Below, in pieces: positions 40,988-50,206 of a stretch of DNA of 60,947 bases. Each line of letters starts with the position of its first letter. Positions within the stretch are counted from its first letter, which is position 1. A program made the position numbers and the translations under genes. The notes under the pieces are model-generated. The model ran no database searches. It was not told the origin of the DNA and saw nothing but the letters and a program-made list of their open reading frames with translations. Origin of the DNA: Desmonostoc muscorum FACHB-395 (lineage in GTDB: Bacteria; Cyanobacteriota; Cyanobacteriia; Cyanobacteriales; Nostocaceae); assembly GCF_014698035.1 (NCBI RefSeq), contig NZ_JACJSF010000045.1:1-60947 (forward strand), given 5' to 3'.

Positions 40988-42880
40988 TTAAAACCGGAAA
41001 GTTGCTCTTAATGCTCCAACGACTAAAGTATCGTTAGCAGCATTGTGATCGGGATTGAAAATGACGAATAAGCCTGGAGTCAGGGCGATATTATCACTCA
41101 GTTGGGCGCGGTAAAAAAGTTCTACGTGAATTGATGTGTCACTACGTCCACCTGCTGTTCCCCCATCAGAAAACTTAGGAAAATTGAAGCCATCGGGTAA
41201 AGTACTCGAAGTAATTTTGGGCGGTTGTCCGACGAGAACGCCCCCTAAATTTCCAGGACGCAGCAAATTGGGAAAGGCCGCGAACACCATCCAGTTTGTA
41301 GTTTCTACACTTCCAGGAAGGTTGAATGGTTTGGAAGAAGTAAAGCCACCCCAACCGCCCAATTGCAAGTTAGGGTTAATTCGCCAAGCAACCGTCGCGC
41401 CAATGGCTTGGGTATCAAAAGCTGTTGTATCTGCAAAAGGCGAAATCAGTTGAGAATCGCCGATACCAGTTCCCAGTAAGCCATCTGGAGAGTGAGAATA
41501 AAGATAATGTACGCCGATATCGATGTTATCGGTGGGTGCTAAACTTAACTGAGCGCCAGTAGTAAATCTACCGCCGAATAGTCCGCCCTGGTTGATATTG
41601 CCCGGAAAATTGGCTATTTCTGCACTATAAACACCTTGCAAACTGATGCGATCGCTAATTTGCCAATCAAAGCCTATACCACCAGTGCCGTTGCCAATAC
41701 TTAAAATCGGGTTACGCTGACCAAATAGAGAAATTGCACCGTCGCTAGAACCTTCTAAAGGACTAATACCCCGAAAGGTGTTAATGGGGTTGACTCCCGC
41801 CGTACCTACGACAATTCCCAAGTTATCCGAGACGACAAATCGATAAGATAAGTCACTCACAACTAGATTGTTGTCTGTATTTGACTCGAAACCCAACCGC
41901 CCCATATTGGTAGATAGCAACGCTGCATTAGAACCCAAATTACCCGCAGATAGCCCTGTTAGAAGCAAATCTCGCCCTGTAAATGAAGTTGCTAAGGTTA
42001 GTTGGGTGCTACTTGTAAAAGTCAGATTGGTTTTTCCCTGACGTTCAGGGACTCCATCTCTAGGAAACAAATCCACATCGGGGCTATTGCTTCCCTGGAC
42101 GCTAAAAACGGCTTGACCAAATAATCTGGTAGTTGTGGAAAACTGATTGGCTTGTAATTCAGTAGTCCGGTTTTCTACAGCCTCAACACGCTGCTGTAAT
42201 TGCTGCAACTCTGCTTTAAATTCGCTTTGCAACCTTTGCAGCAGGATTAAATCTTCACTATTAACAGTATTAATTTTATTATTAGCGTAGGCGTAGCCCG
42301 ACGCAGGCATCGCTTCGTTAATCCTCTCTAAACAAGCGTTTAAACCAGCCGCAAATTCATAACGGCTGATAGTGCGGTTTCCCAGATAATTCCCATCGTG
42401 GTATCCCGCAATGCAGCCATAGCGTTCTACTAGAGATTGCAAAGCATCAAAAGCCCAGTCGGAAGGTTGCACGTCTTTAAGTTGTGACACCGATGTGACT
42501 TGAGACATTTGGTTGTCTGAGTCAGGAGGCTGAGGAGATAGAGAGAATTCTTCTGTGTTTTCCTGGTTCTGTGCAACTTCTGTTACAGCTTGAGTGTTTT
42601 TTAACTTAGGTAAATCAGGGGAATTTATAAATTGAATTTTTTCTCTGCTTTTTTTAAGTATATTTTCGTACTTATGCTTTATAGCTGATGAAGTAGTTAT
42701 ATCTGGCTGCACAAATTCAGGTGGTGTAATTTCAGCAGGCGAAACAATTTGAGATAAATTTTCTTGTGTTGACTGCTGCACCAGATTATCTGGCGTGATT
42801 ACAGGCTGTTCTGGTAAATTAAGGGCAGAGATTGGCCCTGTTGCTAGCACACCCGCCATCAGTAGACTAATATCACTCAT
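40988..42880 (-). CDS. SLH-domain OprB-family porin
   Basis: A 630-residue outer-membrane protein. It has a hydrophobic start, a long disordered region (about 20-125), an SLH domain (about 127-190, VTSVSQLKDVQPSDWAFDALQSL and RTISRYEFAAGLNACLERI), a coiled coil (about 210-240, LLQRLQSEFKAELQQLQQRVEAVENR) and an OprB beta-barrel ending in the outer-membrane signature GALRATFRF. Such porins are annotated as carbohydrate-selective or iron-uptake porins in cyanobacteria. The coiled coil and SLH domain attach it to peptidoglycan. Between SLH and coiled coil an insert EAMPASGYAYA is encoded by a Nostoc palindromic repeat; the paralogue at 52858-54558 lacks it. Confidence 0.93.
   Translation of the reverse strand: MSDISLLMAGVLATGPISALNLPEQPVITPDNLVQQSTQENLSQIVSPAEITPPEFVQPDITTSSAIKHKYENILKKSREKIQFINSPDLPKLKNTQAVTEVAQNQENTEEFSLSPQPPDSDNQMSQVTSVSQLKDVQPSDWAFDALQSLVERYGCIAGYHDGNYLGNRTISRYEFAAGLNACLERINEAMPASGYAYANNKINTVNSEDLILLQRLQSEFKAELQQLQQRVEAVENRTTELQANQFSTTTRLFGQAVFSVQGSNSPDVDLFPRDGVPERQGKTNLTFTSSTQLTLATSFTGRDLLLTGLSAGNLGSNAALLSTNMGRLGFESNTDNNLVVSDLSYRFVVSDNLGIVVGTAGVNPINTFRGISPLEGSSDGAISLFGQRNPILSIGNGTGGIGFDWQISDRISLQGVYSAEIANFPGNINQGGLFGGRFTTGAQLSLAPTDNIDIGVHYLYSHSPDGLLGTGIGDSQLISPFADTTAFDTQAIGATVAWRINPNLQLGGWGGFTSSKPFNLPGSVETTNWMVFAAFPNLLRPGNLGGVLVGQPPKITSSTLPDGFNFPKFSDGGTAGGRSDTSIHVELFYRAQLSDNIALTPGLFVIFNPDHNAANDTLVVGALRATFRF
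42282..42315. repeat. Palindromic repeat inserted in frame in the porin gene
   Basis: GCGTAGGCGTAGCCCGACG followed by CAGGCATCGCTTC. It shares most bases with the intergenic copy at 18750-18781. Read on the minus strand in the gene frame it gives EAMPASGYAYA without a stop. Confidence 0.8.
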
Positions 42881-43097
42881 GGTATTTCATTTGACTTGCA
42901 CCAATATTTCTTTTGACAGACAAAGTTGGTGTATATCAGGAAAATTTATGAAAAAAGAGTGATAAAAATTACTATGGCTGGGGTGGAGGCAGGGGAGCAG
43001 GGGGACAAGGGGACAAGAGGTGAGAACTTGAAACAAGTCTTTCCCCTTGTCCCCAATTCTCCTTGTCCCCAAGTCCTCTTCCCAATTCCCAGATAAA

Positions 43098-43574
43098 TTA
43101 TTCTGGCTGGCTACAATACTTATTCATCTGATTGACTAACGTATCTGACTGCTTGCCAAGAGTTGTAGCTGTTGTCAGTGCTGAGTCAATTTCGGTTCTA
43201 GCCTTTTGGATTTTTTCTCTACCCGATTCTGAAGCTTCTGCTGTCTTGGTTGCACCAAGCGCTCTACCGGCTTTGGCGATCGCTTGACTAAGATTCTGAA
43301 AAATATTGACAAAACCGCTTTGATATTCTTTCAGCTTGGGATCTTTTAAATTCAGTTCCTTAATCGATTTAGTCACAAATTCTAAATCTTTAGACAGTTG
43401 TATGCTGGTGATGACTTGCCTTCCTTTATTGTTATCAATCAGAGAAGTTCCGGCATTTACAACTCGAATCAGTCGTTGGCACTGAGAAACTTTATTTTCG
43501 CTGCAACTGGTAACGAACAAAGCGATGCTCAGGCTAACAGGAGCAATAACAGTATATTTATGTAAAACAGACAT
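43098..43574 (-). CDS. Probable lipoprotein of unknown function
   Basis: From ATG 43574 it has 158 residues and a lipoprotein-type signal MSVLHKYTVIAPVSLSIALFVTSC with the lipobox cysteine near residue 24. An upstream start at 43658 would add a second hydrophobic segment and is less likely. The mature part is helical and charged (KSIKELNLKDPKLKEYQSGF, AIAKAGRALGATKTAEASES). I do not recognise a named family. It lies between the porin and the cbiMQO operon, preceded by G-rich DNA. Confidence 0.7.
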   Translation of the reverse strand: MSVLHKYTVIAPVSLSIALFVTSCSENKVSQCQRLIRVVNAGTSLIDNNKGRQVITSIQLSKDLEFVTKSIKELNLKDPKLKEYQSGFVNIFQNLSQAIAKAGRALGATKTAEASESGREKIQKARTEIDSALTTATTLGKQSDTLVNQMNKYCSQPE

Positions 43575-43731
43575 TAACACCCCAACAGCAATAAAACCCA
43601 AAATATAGTATCTAATATTACGGGCAATGGGCAGAAAGAATAGCGGATGAGTCTTCACACTCCACTTCTGTGCCCATGCCCAAATGACACTAAGATAAGC
43701 GCAAACCCCTTATTAACTGGCTTTTGAGTGT

Positions 43732-43855
43732 GGGGAGTGTGGGGAGAGAAGGGAGAGGGGGGAGAGAGGGGAGTGTGGGGGGTCAGATTTCTTCCCCATC
43801 CTCCCACACCTCCCACACCTCCCACACCTCCCACACCTCCCACACCTGCCTCAGA
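43732..43855. repeat. G-rich tract followed by complementary C-rich tandem repeats
   Basis: At 43732-43782 six runs of three or more G occur (GTGTGGGGAG-type units). At about 43798-43850 the decamer CCTCCCACAC repeats five times. The two parts are roughly complementary. The G-rich strand could form a G-quadruplex or the pair a long hairpin. Confidence 0.8.
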
Positions 43856-43905
43856 CAAAGGTTTCACGTTTTCCTAGTGCCATTGGCCCATGCCCCAATT
43901 TCAAA

Positions 43906-44670
43906 TTACCAATCTATGGGCAAACCTAACTGGTCTAAAGTAGCACCATCTTGCAAAAGTGGCTGAATATTGCCGTCTATTTGAATTCGGCCACCAGACA
44001 GCACCAAAGCACGTTGCGTAACTCTACCTAACCAATTTAGGTCATGGGAGGCAATTAACATCACCTGCACTGGTAACTTTAACAACACTTGCGCTAAATG
44101 TCGTCGCCATGCTGGATCGAGACCGTTAGTCGGCTCATCCAAAATTAGAATTGTCGGGTCTAGGGCTAAAATTGAGGCTAGGGCAGCAAGGCGTTTTTGC
44201 CCACCAGAAAGTTCGTGAGCGGAACGATTAGCGTAAGCTTCTAGTCCGAAATCAGCTAATAACTGCCGGGCGCGATCGCTAGCCTCGGCTGGGGACATTC
44301 CGTAGTTGCGTGGGCCAAAGGTAATATCTTCCAAGATGGTGGGCATAAATAGTTGGTCGTTGGCATCTTGAAAGCTAAAGCCAATTTGACGACGTATTTG
44401 GGGTAGAGTTTTGGTTTCTAGCGGGATGCCATTAATGGTAATTTTCCCCGTCTGGGGTTGTTTTAAGCCGATTAGGTTCTCTAGCAAGGTGCTTTTTCCA
44501 GAACCAGTTGCTCCCATCAAGGCGACGCGATCGCCTTTATTCAAAGTAAAAGAAATTTCTTGTAATACCGGCTCCTGGCGAGAATAGGCATAGACCAAGT
44601 TCTCAACTTCAACAACAGTTGCGTGGGGGTTATGGGTTGGTGGTTGGGGATTAGATGTTAAAGATTTCAA
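43906..44670 (-). CDS. cbiO: Cobalt/nickel ECF transporter ATPase (CbiO)
   Basis: A 254-residue ABC ATPase: Walker A GATGSGKSTLLENLIGL near residue 54, signature LSGGQKRLAALASILALDP near 155, and Walker B ILILDEPTNGLDP, with an H-loop in LIASHDLNWLG. It energises import with CbiQ and CbiM. It is the last gene of the leftward cbiM-cbiQ-cbiO operon, 36 bp after cbiQ. No binding-site information on the metal is in this subunit. Confidence 0.92.
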   Translation of the reverse strand: MKSLTSNPQPPTHNPHATVVEVENLVYAYSRQEPVLQEISFTLNKGDRVALMGATGSGKSTLLENLIGLKQPQTGKITINGIPLETKTLPQIRRQIGFSFQDANDQLFMPTILEDITFGPRNYGMSPAEASDRARQLLADFGLEAYANRSAHELSGGQKRLAALASILALDPTILILDEPTNGLDPAWRRHLAQVLLKLPVQVMLIASHDLNWLGRVTQRALVLSGGRIQIDGNIQPLLQDGATLDQLGLPIDW

Positions 44671-44706
44671 GATTCACAAACTCAAGATTGCGGAGTGAGG
44701 ATTGGG

Positions 44707-45360
44707 TTAAATTTTGTAAGAAGTTAGGGTTACAGTAGCAGCGATCGCACAAGCTAGTAATACGGCAAAACGCTCTTTCGGTTTGAGAGGAGAATCGATG
44801 GGCAATTGCCCGTTGTAACCGCGAATTACCATTGCCCCATAGACTCGTTCTGCTCTATCCAAACTGCGGAGGTACAAGGCTCCAATCATGGCAGCACTGG
44901 CGTAGCGCAACCATCCCGCAGTTCCATTCAGACCACGTAATTGAGCGCTGCGCTGCATCCGGGTTACTTCTGAGAGCAAAATTTCCATATATTGCCCAGC
45001 TAACAACAAGTTTTCCTTTAAAGGTGCTGGTACAGGTAAGCCTTTCAGGGCTATACCAAAGCTGTGGGGCGGTAAGGTTAACAAAAAACTATTCATAGTA
45101 ACTAGACAAACCAGCGAACGAAGCAGTAAAAAGCTGGCTCTTTCCCATCCCAAAGGCAAGGCTAGCAATGACAAAAAAATCAATTCTGTACCGAGTAATC
45201 CTCCCAAGTGGCGAATTGATACGCGCAACAGCCAAGCCCATAAAAGTGCGATCGCGGCATATACACCTAAGCAATACCAAGCATGATATTTTAATAACGC
45301 TGCTCCCACCACTATCACTAGAGACAGCTGCAAACGTAATGGCAAAGAAAGTTTAAGCAT
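44707..45360 (-). CDS. cbiQ: ECF transporter transmembrane protein CbiQ
   Basis: A 217-residue membrane protein with about five helices. The coupling region MQRSAQLRGL and RVYGAMVIRGYNG fits the two A-R-G coupling helices that contact CbiO. It overlaps the end of cbiM by eight bases and precedes cbiO by 36 bp. Known role is to couple ATP hydrolysis to metal import by CbiM. Confidence 0.9.
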   Translation of the reverse strand: MLKLSLPLRLQLSLVIVVGAALLKYHAWYCLGVYAAIALLWAWLLRVSIRHLGGLLGTELIFLSLLALPLGWERASFLLLRSLVCLVTMNSFLLTLPPHSFGIALKGLPVPAPLKENLLLAGQYMEILLSEVTRMQRSAQLRGLNGTAGWLRYASAAMIGALYLRSLDRAERVYGAMVIRGYNGQLPIDSPLKPKERFAVLLACAIAATVTLTSYKI

Positions 45361-46276
45361 TCTTTGGTTTCACCACCTTGGCAATCCCAAAGGCTACAGC
45401 AAAGCAAACTGTAGCTCCCATAAGTCCAGCGATACTAGTACCAATTGGCCCCAAACCCTTAATAGTATAGTCAGCTAAGGGAGTCGGCACAATTACCCGG
45501 ACTTTCGCAGCTAAATCAATGAAACCTGTATTTTCAGCAACTTTTTCCAAACCATCAGGCCAGGCTGAGGCAAAGAGTGACAGCACTCCTGCAATCAAGA
45601 AAATGGTGACAATTGGCACTGACCACCCGCGAAATTCCTGCTGTTCCCCTGGTAACAAATCTGGTCGGGCTGTAGCTAAATAAGTCAGCACACCCCCAGT
45701 AATTATCCCTTCGCCAATGCCAATCAAAATATGTACGCCAGACATAGCTGGTAAAACTATGGCTACAGGTGCAGTACCAGAGAGGGCTAACTCAATAGCA
45801 CAAGCTATAGCAGCTACCACTACACTTACACCAGCAGCTATACCAGCAGCTAAGGGTAAACGCCCTTTAAATCCCCCCAACAGCCGTTGCAAGGTTTGGG
45901 TTAAAATCCAGCCTACCCAAACACCAACTACTGCCATATTGAAAATGTTTGCTCCCAAGGCTGTAATGCCACCATCAGCAAATAGCACAGCTTGAATAAT
46001 TAAAACTGTGGCAATACACAACGTCCCTGCCCACGGACTACCCAAAACGATCGCAGCTAAGGTTCCTCCTAATAAGTGACCACTAGTACCTCCAGCTACC
46101 GGAAAATTGATCATCTGGGCGGCAAAAATAAAGGCAGTGGTTAATCCCAGTATGGGCGCACGACGGATACCAAAAGCTTCTTGCGATCGCTCGAAGGCAA
46201 TAAAAAGTGCTGCTACACTGGCTAAACCAGTAGCCCCTGCCACCGGAACAGAAACAAATCCATCAGGAATATGCAT
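45353..46276 (-). CDS. cbiM: Cobalt/nickel transport protein CbiM with fused CbiN-like part
   Basis: A 307-residue membrane protein starting MHIPDGFVSVPVAG; the N-terminal Met-His-Ile-Pro-Asp motif is the metal-binding start of CbiM/NikM. Further signatures are FPVAGGTSGHLLGGTLAAIVLG near 60 and LADGGITALGANIFNMAVVG. Residues 225-307 (FASAWPDGLEKVAENTGF; PLADYTIKGLGP) are a PDGLE/CbiN-like domain fused in one chain. It imports Co2+ or Ni2+; sequence alone does not decide which. I looked for a cobalamin riboswitch upstream and did not find one. Confidence 0.92.
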   Translation of the reverse strand: MHIPDGFVSVPVAGATGLASVAALFIAFERSQEAFGIRRAPILGLTTAFIFAAQMINFPVAGGTSGHLLGGTLAAIVLGSPWAGTLCIATVLIIQAVLFADGGITALGANIFNMAVVGVWVGWILTQTLQRLLGGFKGRLPLAAGIAAGVSVVVAAIACAIELALSGTAPVAIVLPAMSGVHILIGIGEGIITGGVLTYLATARPDLLPGEQQEFRGWSVPIVTIFLIAGVLSLFASAWPDGLEKVAENTGFIDLAAKVRVIVPTPLADYTIKGLGPIGTSIAGLMGATVCFAVAFGIAKVVKPKNA

Positions 46277-47279
46277 AATCTACCCTGTATTTTTTAGATG
46301 TTTATTTACTCAATACCAGCAATAAACAAAGGCATCAAATTAATAACAAACAAAATTTTCACCTTTTTTGCAATGCCCTCTTGGGGGATTTTATGCTGTT
46401 ACTTTTGAGAGATTTACAATCCAATGGCTGCTAAATAGTATACTTAATTTACACGAATATTAATTTTTGTTAATTTTATTTTTATATATGTCGATAAATT
46501 CTTGTAAAAGTGCAAATCTCTTGACTTTAAGAAGCTAATATGTATCTGATTGGGACATTCTGAATGCCAAAAAGCTTGCTAGTATTGTGCTTTTTATCTA
46601 TGAGGCTACTACACAAACATTTTGGATTTTGAATTGCTTTCTAGCTCTTATGGTTGATAAGATAATAATCGCCATTTAAGGCGGGTTTCATTGATTTTAA
46701 CTACACTTTTTATGGCAACACAGCGTTACTATGACCTAAAAATATTTAACTATATAGCTAAATATCAAGGTAATTTAGCTAGATTCAATAATAACTCAGG
46801 ATTCAGAATTCGATTACTTCTTAATCTGTACTCATTACTTTTTTGTTGACCACCAATTTTAAAATTTGGTAAACTAGTACTTTTTAACTTATAGTTATTA
46901 ACCAACTAATGATTTTAGATTAGTATAACTAATATACTAATCTAAAAAAGTCTTTACATAGTCTCGACCAACTGTATATTTGCTGACTTCGCTGGCTTAA
47001 TGGTACAGTATTGATTAATTTTTGGGATAAAAAATTGTGTAAGCGTTGATACGTAACACAAAATAGTGGTTAAACTTAAAATTCAGTTGAAGAAGGCAGA
47101 AGGCTTAATTTAGAAGGGGTTTGAATCCCCTCCGAAATGGGATGAAACTTAGCTAGTGCGTCACTAATGTTAAATAATCACAACGAGGGATTTGAGATTT
47201 TGATTTTTGTTCTTAGATTTTAGAACGAACTTAAATCTCAAACGTCAAATCTACAAATCCATTGGTATAAGGTCTGGCA
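46277..47279. other. 1-kb AT-rich intergenic region
   Basis: Divergent region between cbiM and the GT39 gene. I see no coding frame with family features, no riboswitch fold and no transposon ends. A weak GATAAG-ATAATAATC stretch lies near 46654, and a hairpin AGGGG-TTTGAAT-CCCCT near 47115-47131. Confidence 0.45.
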
Positions 47280-49145
47280 ATGAGAATTATTTTCAAAGGT
47301 GCATTTTATTTTTACAAAAAAATTATCTCGTTGCTACCTACATCTACTGACCCTTGTGTACAGATTGTAGATACTAGTTCTGCCTCACAAAATAAGCACT
47401 GGTATAATTATTGGCAAGCTCGCCTCCCACCTTCCTGGCTTCACCCTTTGCTGATTTTGATGTGGTTGCTCATCGGCATTAGCTTACGCCTAACCAACTT
47501 GACAACAAAGTCTCCTTGGACCGATGAGTTTTCCACCTTAGTGTTTAGCTTGGGTAACAATTTTTTATCAGTACCCCTAGATCAGGCGATCGCACCTGAT
47601 ATCTTATTACAACCACTACAACCAAACCCAGCAGCTAGTATTGGTGATGTGGTTCATAACTTAGCTACACAAGATAGTCATCCACCTCTGTATTTTGTGC
47701 TGGCTTACCTATGGATGAAATTATTTCCTAGCGAAGGAGGATTAATATCGCTATTTGCAGCGCGATCGCTACCTGCGATATTCGGTGCTGCCTCAATACC
47801 GTGTGTTTACGTATTAGGTAAAGTAGCATTTCGTTCGAGAATAGTGGGACAATTGGCTGCTGCCACGATCGCAGTATCACCCTACGCCGTATTTTTAGCA
47901 CAAGAAGCACGTCATTATACTTTGGCAATCTTGTGGGTAATTGGTTCTCTCACCTGCTTAGTAATTGCCACACGTCATATTCAAAACCGCACACCTTTAC
48001 CTATATGGGTAGTACTTTCCTGGGTAGCAGTTAATGCTTTAGGTATTGCTACTCATTATTTTTTCACCTTCACCCTCTACACAGAAGCCGTAGTTTTGAT
48101 TTCTCTGGCTTGGCTTCAATTGCAAACTAGCACCAAATTTTCTCTCCTCTTCTCTTCTCTCTGGCGGCGAATTTATGCCGTTGCGGTAGGTACTTTGGTG
48201 GCGGGTTTAATTTGGATACCAATCTTGTTAGAGAACAAAAATCGTGGAATTTTGACCGAGTGGATTCGAGGTTCGCGCGTTGGACTAGATTGGTTAAGCC
48301 CAATTTTTCAAGCTTTAGGAACATTGATTGCAATGATTTCCCTGTTACCGGTTGAATCTTCTCAAGCTTTGGTGGTGATTCCTTCTGGAATAGTGATGCT
48401 GGCTTTCTTTATTTGGGCAGTACCAATTTTGCTGCGTGGGATCAAAATTCAACTACAGCATCCAGAAAACCGGATTATGATTCAGGTGTTTATTGGAATT
48501 GCGGTTAGTGCGATCGCTTTATTTTTGATCTTTACGTACTTTTTGGGTATTGACCTGACCAGAGGCGCTAGATATAACTTTGTTTACTATCCTGCGATCG
48601 TTGTCTTGCTAGGTGCAAGTCTTGCAGTTTGTTGGCATCCTCCCCAAGAATTGATGGAAAGAGAACAAGGGAAAAATGGCATACAAAGCATAGGTAAATG
48701 GGGAATAAACGGTAAAAAAGCCGTGATGTTAATTTGGCTGATGGGATTTTTTAGTGCAGTCACAGTAATCTGCAATCTCGGCTATCAAAAATATTATCGC
48801 CCTGACCTGTTTGTGCAACTCATCCAACAAAGATCCCCAGTACCAGTACTGATTGCCACTACTCACAAAAGTTATATACACACTGGGGAAATGATGGGAG
48901 TAGCTAGGGAGTTGAAACTTGCCAATTCGCCCCAAAATTCTTTGTTTCTCCTTGCCCATCAATATCATGATCCGAATACTTCCACCATTGCTCTAGAAAA
49001 TACTTTAAAGACGCTACCACGACCTTTTGACTTGTGGTCGGTAAACTTTCATGCGCCAGTAGCAGAAGCCGTCAAAACCTGCGTCGCTGATACTAAATCT
49101 TTGCCAAGCGTAGACGGCTACGAATACGAACTTTATCATTGTTAG
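47280..49145 (+). CDS. Glycosyltransferase family 39 membrane protein
   Basis: A 621-residue protein with about eleven to twelve membrane helices. After a short N-terminal segment it shows the GT39/ArnT-like landmarks: an acidic first loop TDEFSTLVF near 80, then DSHPPLYFVLAYLWMKLF near 130, RSLPAIFGAASIPCVYVLG and EARHYTLAILWVI. These enzymes transfer sugar from a lipid-phosphate donor to lipids or proteins at the membrane outer face. The C-terminal domain (about 500-621) is soluble and lies outside. The gene stands alone between intergenic gaps; target is unknown. Confidence 0.85.
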   Translation: MRIIFKGAFYFYKKIISLLPTSTDPCVQIVDTSSASQNKHWYNYWQARLPPSWLHPLLILMWLLIGISLRLTNLTTKSPWTDEFSTLVFSLGNNFLSVPLDQAIAPDILLQPLQPNPAASIGDVVHNLATQDSHPPLYFVLAYLWMKLFPSEGGLISLFAARSLPAIFGAASIPCVYVLGKVAFRSRIVGQLAAATIAVSPYAVFLAQEARHYTLAILWVIGSLTCLVIATRHIQNRTPLPIWVVLSWVAVNALGIATHYFFTFTLYTEAVVLISLAWLQLQTSTKFSLLFSSLWRRIYAVAVGTLVAGLIWIPILLENKNRGILTEWIRGSRVGLDWLSPIFQALGTLIAMISLLPVESSQALVVIPSGIVMLAFFIWAVPILLRGIKIQLQHPENRIMIQVFIGIAVSAIALFLIFTYFLGIDLTRGARYNFVYYPAIVVLLGASLAVCWHPPQELMEREQGKNGIQSIGKWGINGKKAVMLIWLMGFFSAVTVICNLGYQKYYRPDLFVQLIQQRSPVPVLIATTHKSYIHTGEMMGVARELKLANSPQNSLFLLAHQYHDPNTSTIALENTLKTLPRPFDLWSVNFHAPVAEAVKTCVADTKSLPSVDGYEYELYHC

Positions 49146-49524
49146 CAGAGTTAATAAACTGGAGAGTGTTGAGCCTGAACAATTCAAATTGAAAGTCTCT
49201 CTCCTAGAAGGCTGCTGTGTACACACAAGTCGGAAAAACTTCATCCACCAAAGATTTGCAGTGCGTTACGCTGGCATGACAAAGCTAAATTGTTGCAATT
49301 ATGGCGATGCCTACGCATTTGTTATTTCGGCGAACTCATCTTAAAATTTTCTCAATATCTTGTGGGGTGGGCATCTTGCCCGCCCTGATTATGCAACTTG
49401 AATGCCGATTAGCTTACAGGCAGAAAGTAGTATTGAGAAAGCACGTTAAGAAAGTACGCGACACTATCCCTCTTTTATCAGTTTTGAAAAACAATAATCT
49501 TGTTGCTAACAGGACAAAACTGTT
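49146..49524. other. Intergenic region with repeat half-copy
   Basis: About 380 bp. It contains a repeat half-copy (49211-49230), and a G/C-rich hairpin GTGGGGTGGGCATCTTGCCCGCCC near 49359, a known type of Nostoc palindrome. A 75-codon frame at 49301 lacks features and overlaps the regulator start, so I reject it. Confidence 0.5.
49211..49230. repeat. Half-copy of the GCTACGGTGTACACA repeat
   Basis: GCTGCTGTGTACACACAAGT, matching the left end of the element at 39489-39653 except in three bases. No second end is nearby. Confidence 0.65.
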
Positions 49525-50202
49525 ATGAAAATTCTTTTAGTTGAAGATGAATATCGGATTGCAAAAGCACTTGCAGAAGTACTAATTGACCAAAATTATC
49601 TTGTTGATATTGCTAGTGATGGTCAAGCAGGATGGGAGTTTGCTAAAGCCTTTCCTTATGACTTAATAGTATTAGATTTGATGTTACCAAAGTTGGATGG
49701 TATAACTTTGTGTAAACAACTACGACAAGAAGGCTATTCTACACCTATTTTGTTACTAACTGCAAAAGACAGTAGCACAGACAAAGTAATCGGGTTAGAC
49801 GCGGGAGCAGATGATTTTGTTGTCAAACCCTTTGATTTACAAGAACTAATGGCTCGGATTCGTGCTTTATTAAGGCGGGGAATTACTATTTTACCCCCTG
49901 TGTTTGAGTGGGAAAAATTGCGTTTAGATCCAAGTAATTATGAAGTGACATACAATGAACAACCAGTACATCTGACTCCCAAAGAATATAGAATTTTAGA
50001 ATTGTTTTTACGTCACAGTCATCAAGTGTTTAATCGCAACGAGATTCTGAAACATCTTTGGTCTTTTGAAGAGCCACCAGGAGAAGAAACAATCAAGGTT
50101 CATATTCGGAGTTTAAGACAAAAATTGAAATTTGCTGGAGCTAATGTTGATTTTATTGAGACAATCTACGGTTTAGGTTATCGACTCAAACAAACTTTTT
50201 AA
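49525..50202 (+). CDS. OmpR-family response regulator
   Basis: A 225-residue regulator. Receiver domain (1-120): acidic pocket VEDE near 7, phospho-acceptor in DLIVLDLMLPKLDG near 51, and the KPFDLQELMARIRAL switch helix near 104. The winged-helix DNA-binding domain (about 128-222) shows VHLTPKEYRILELFLRHSHQVFNR and EETIKVHIRSLRQKL then GLGYRL. It forms an operon with the histidine kinase four bases downstream. It would regulate unknown targets, perhaps including the neighbouring PepSY-like gene. Confidence 0.94.
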   Translation: MKILLVEDEYRIAKALAEVLIDQNYLVDIASDGQAGWEFAKAFPYDLIVLDLMLPKLDGITLCKQLRQEGYSTPILLLTAKDSSTDKVIGLDAGADDFVVKPFDLQELMARIRALLRRGITILPPVFEWEKLRLDPSNYEVTYNEQPVHLTPKEYRILELFLRHSHQVFNRNEILKHLWSFEEPPGEETIKVHIRSLRQKLKFAGANVDFIETIYGLGYRLKQTF

Positions 50203-50206
50203 ATTG

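Noticed and set aside
43798..43850. Tandem CCTCCCACAC units as a CRISPR array
   Set aside because: Ten-base direct tandem units without unique spacers; no cas genes in the window.
43655..43867. 70-codon Gly/Pro-rich frame
   Set aside because: Product of G/C-rich tandem repeats (GGVGGVGG), not a protein family.
46650..46670. GATAAG-ATAATAATC stretch as a Fur box
   Set aside because: It lacks the inverted half needed for a 7-1-7 or hexamer-array site and lies 370 bp from the nearest start.
46277..46700. Cobalamin riboswitch upstream of cbiM
   Set aside because: I searched by eye on the minus strand for the B12-box and the conserved core and found neither.
47115..47131. tRNA T-arm-like hairpin AGGGG-TTTGAAT-CCCCT
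   Set aside because: No acceptor, D or anticodon arms nearby; a similar GGGGTCAAATCCCC at 27711 is also isolated.
49301..49528. 75-codon frame before the response regulator
   Set aside because: Covers an intergenic palindrome and overlaps the start of the regulator gene by four bases; no features.
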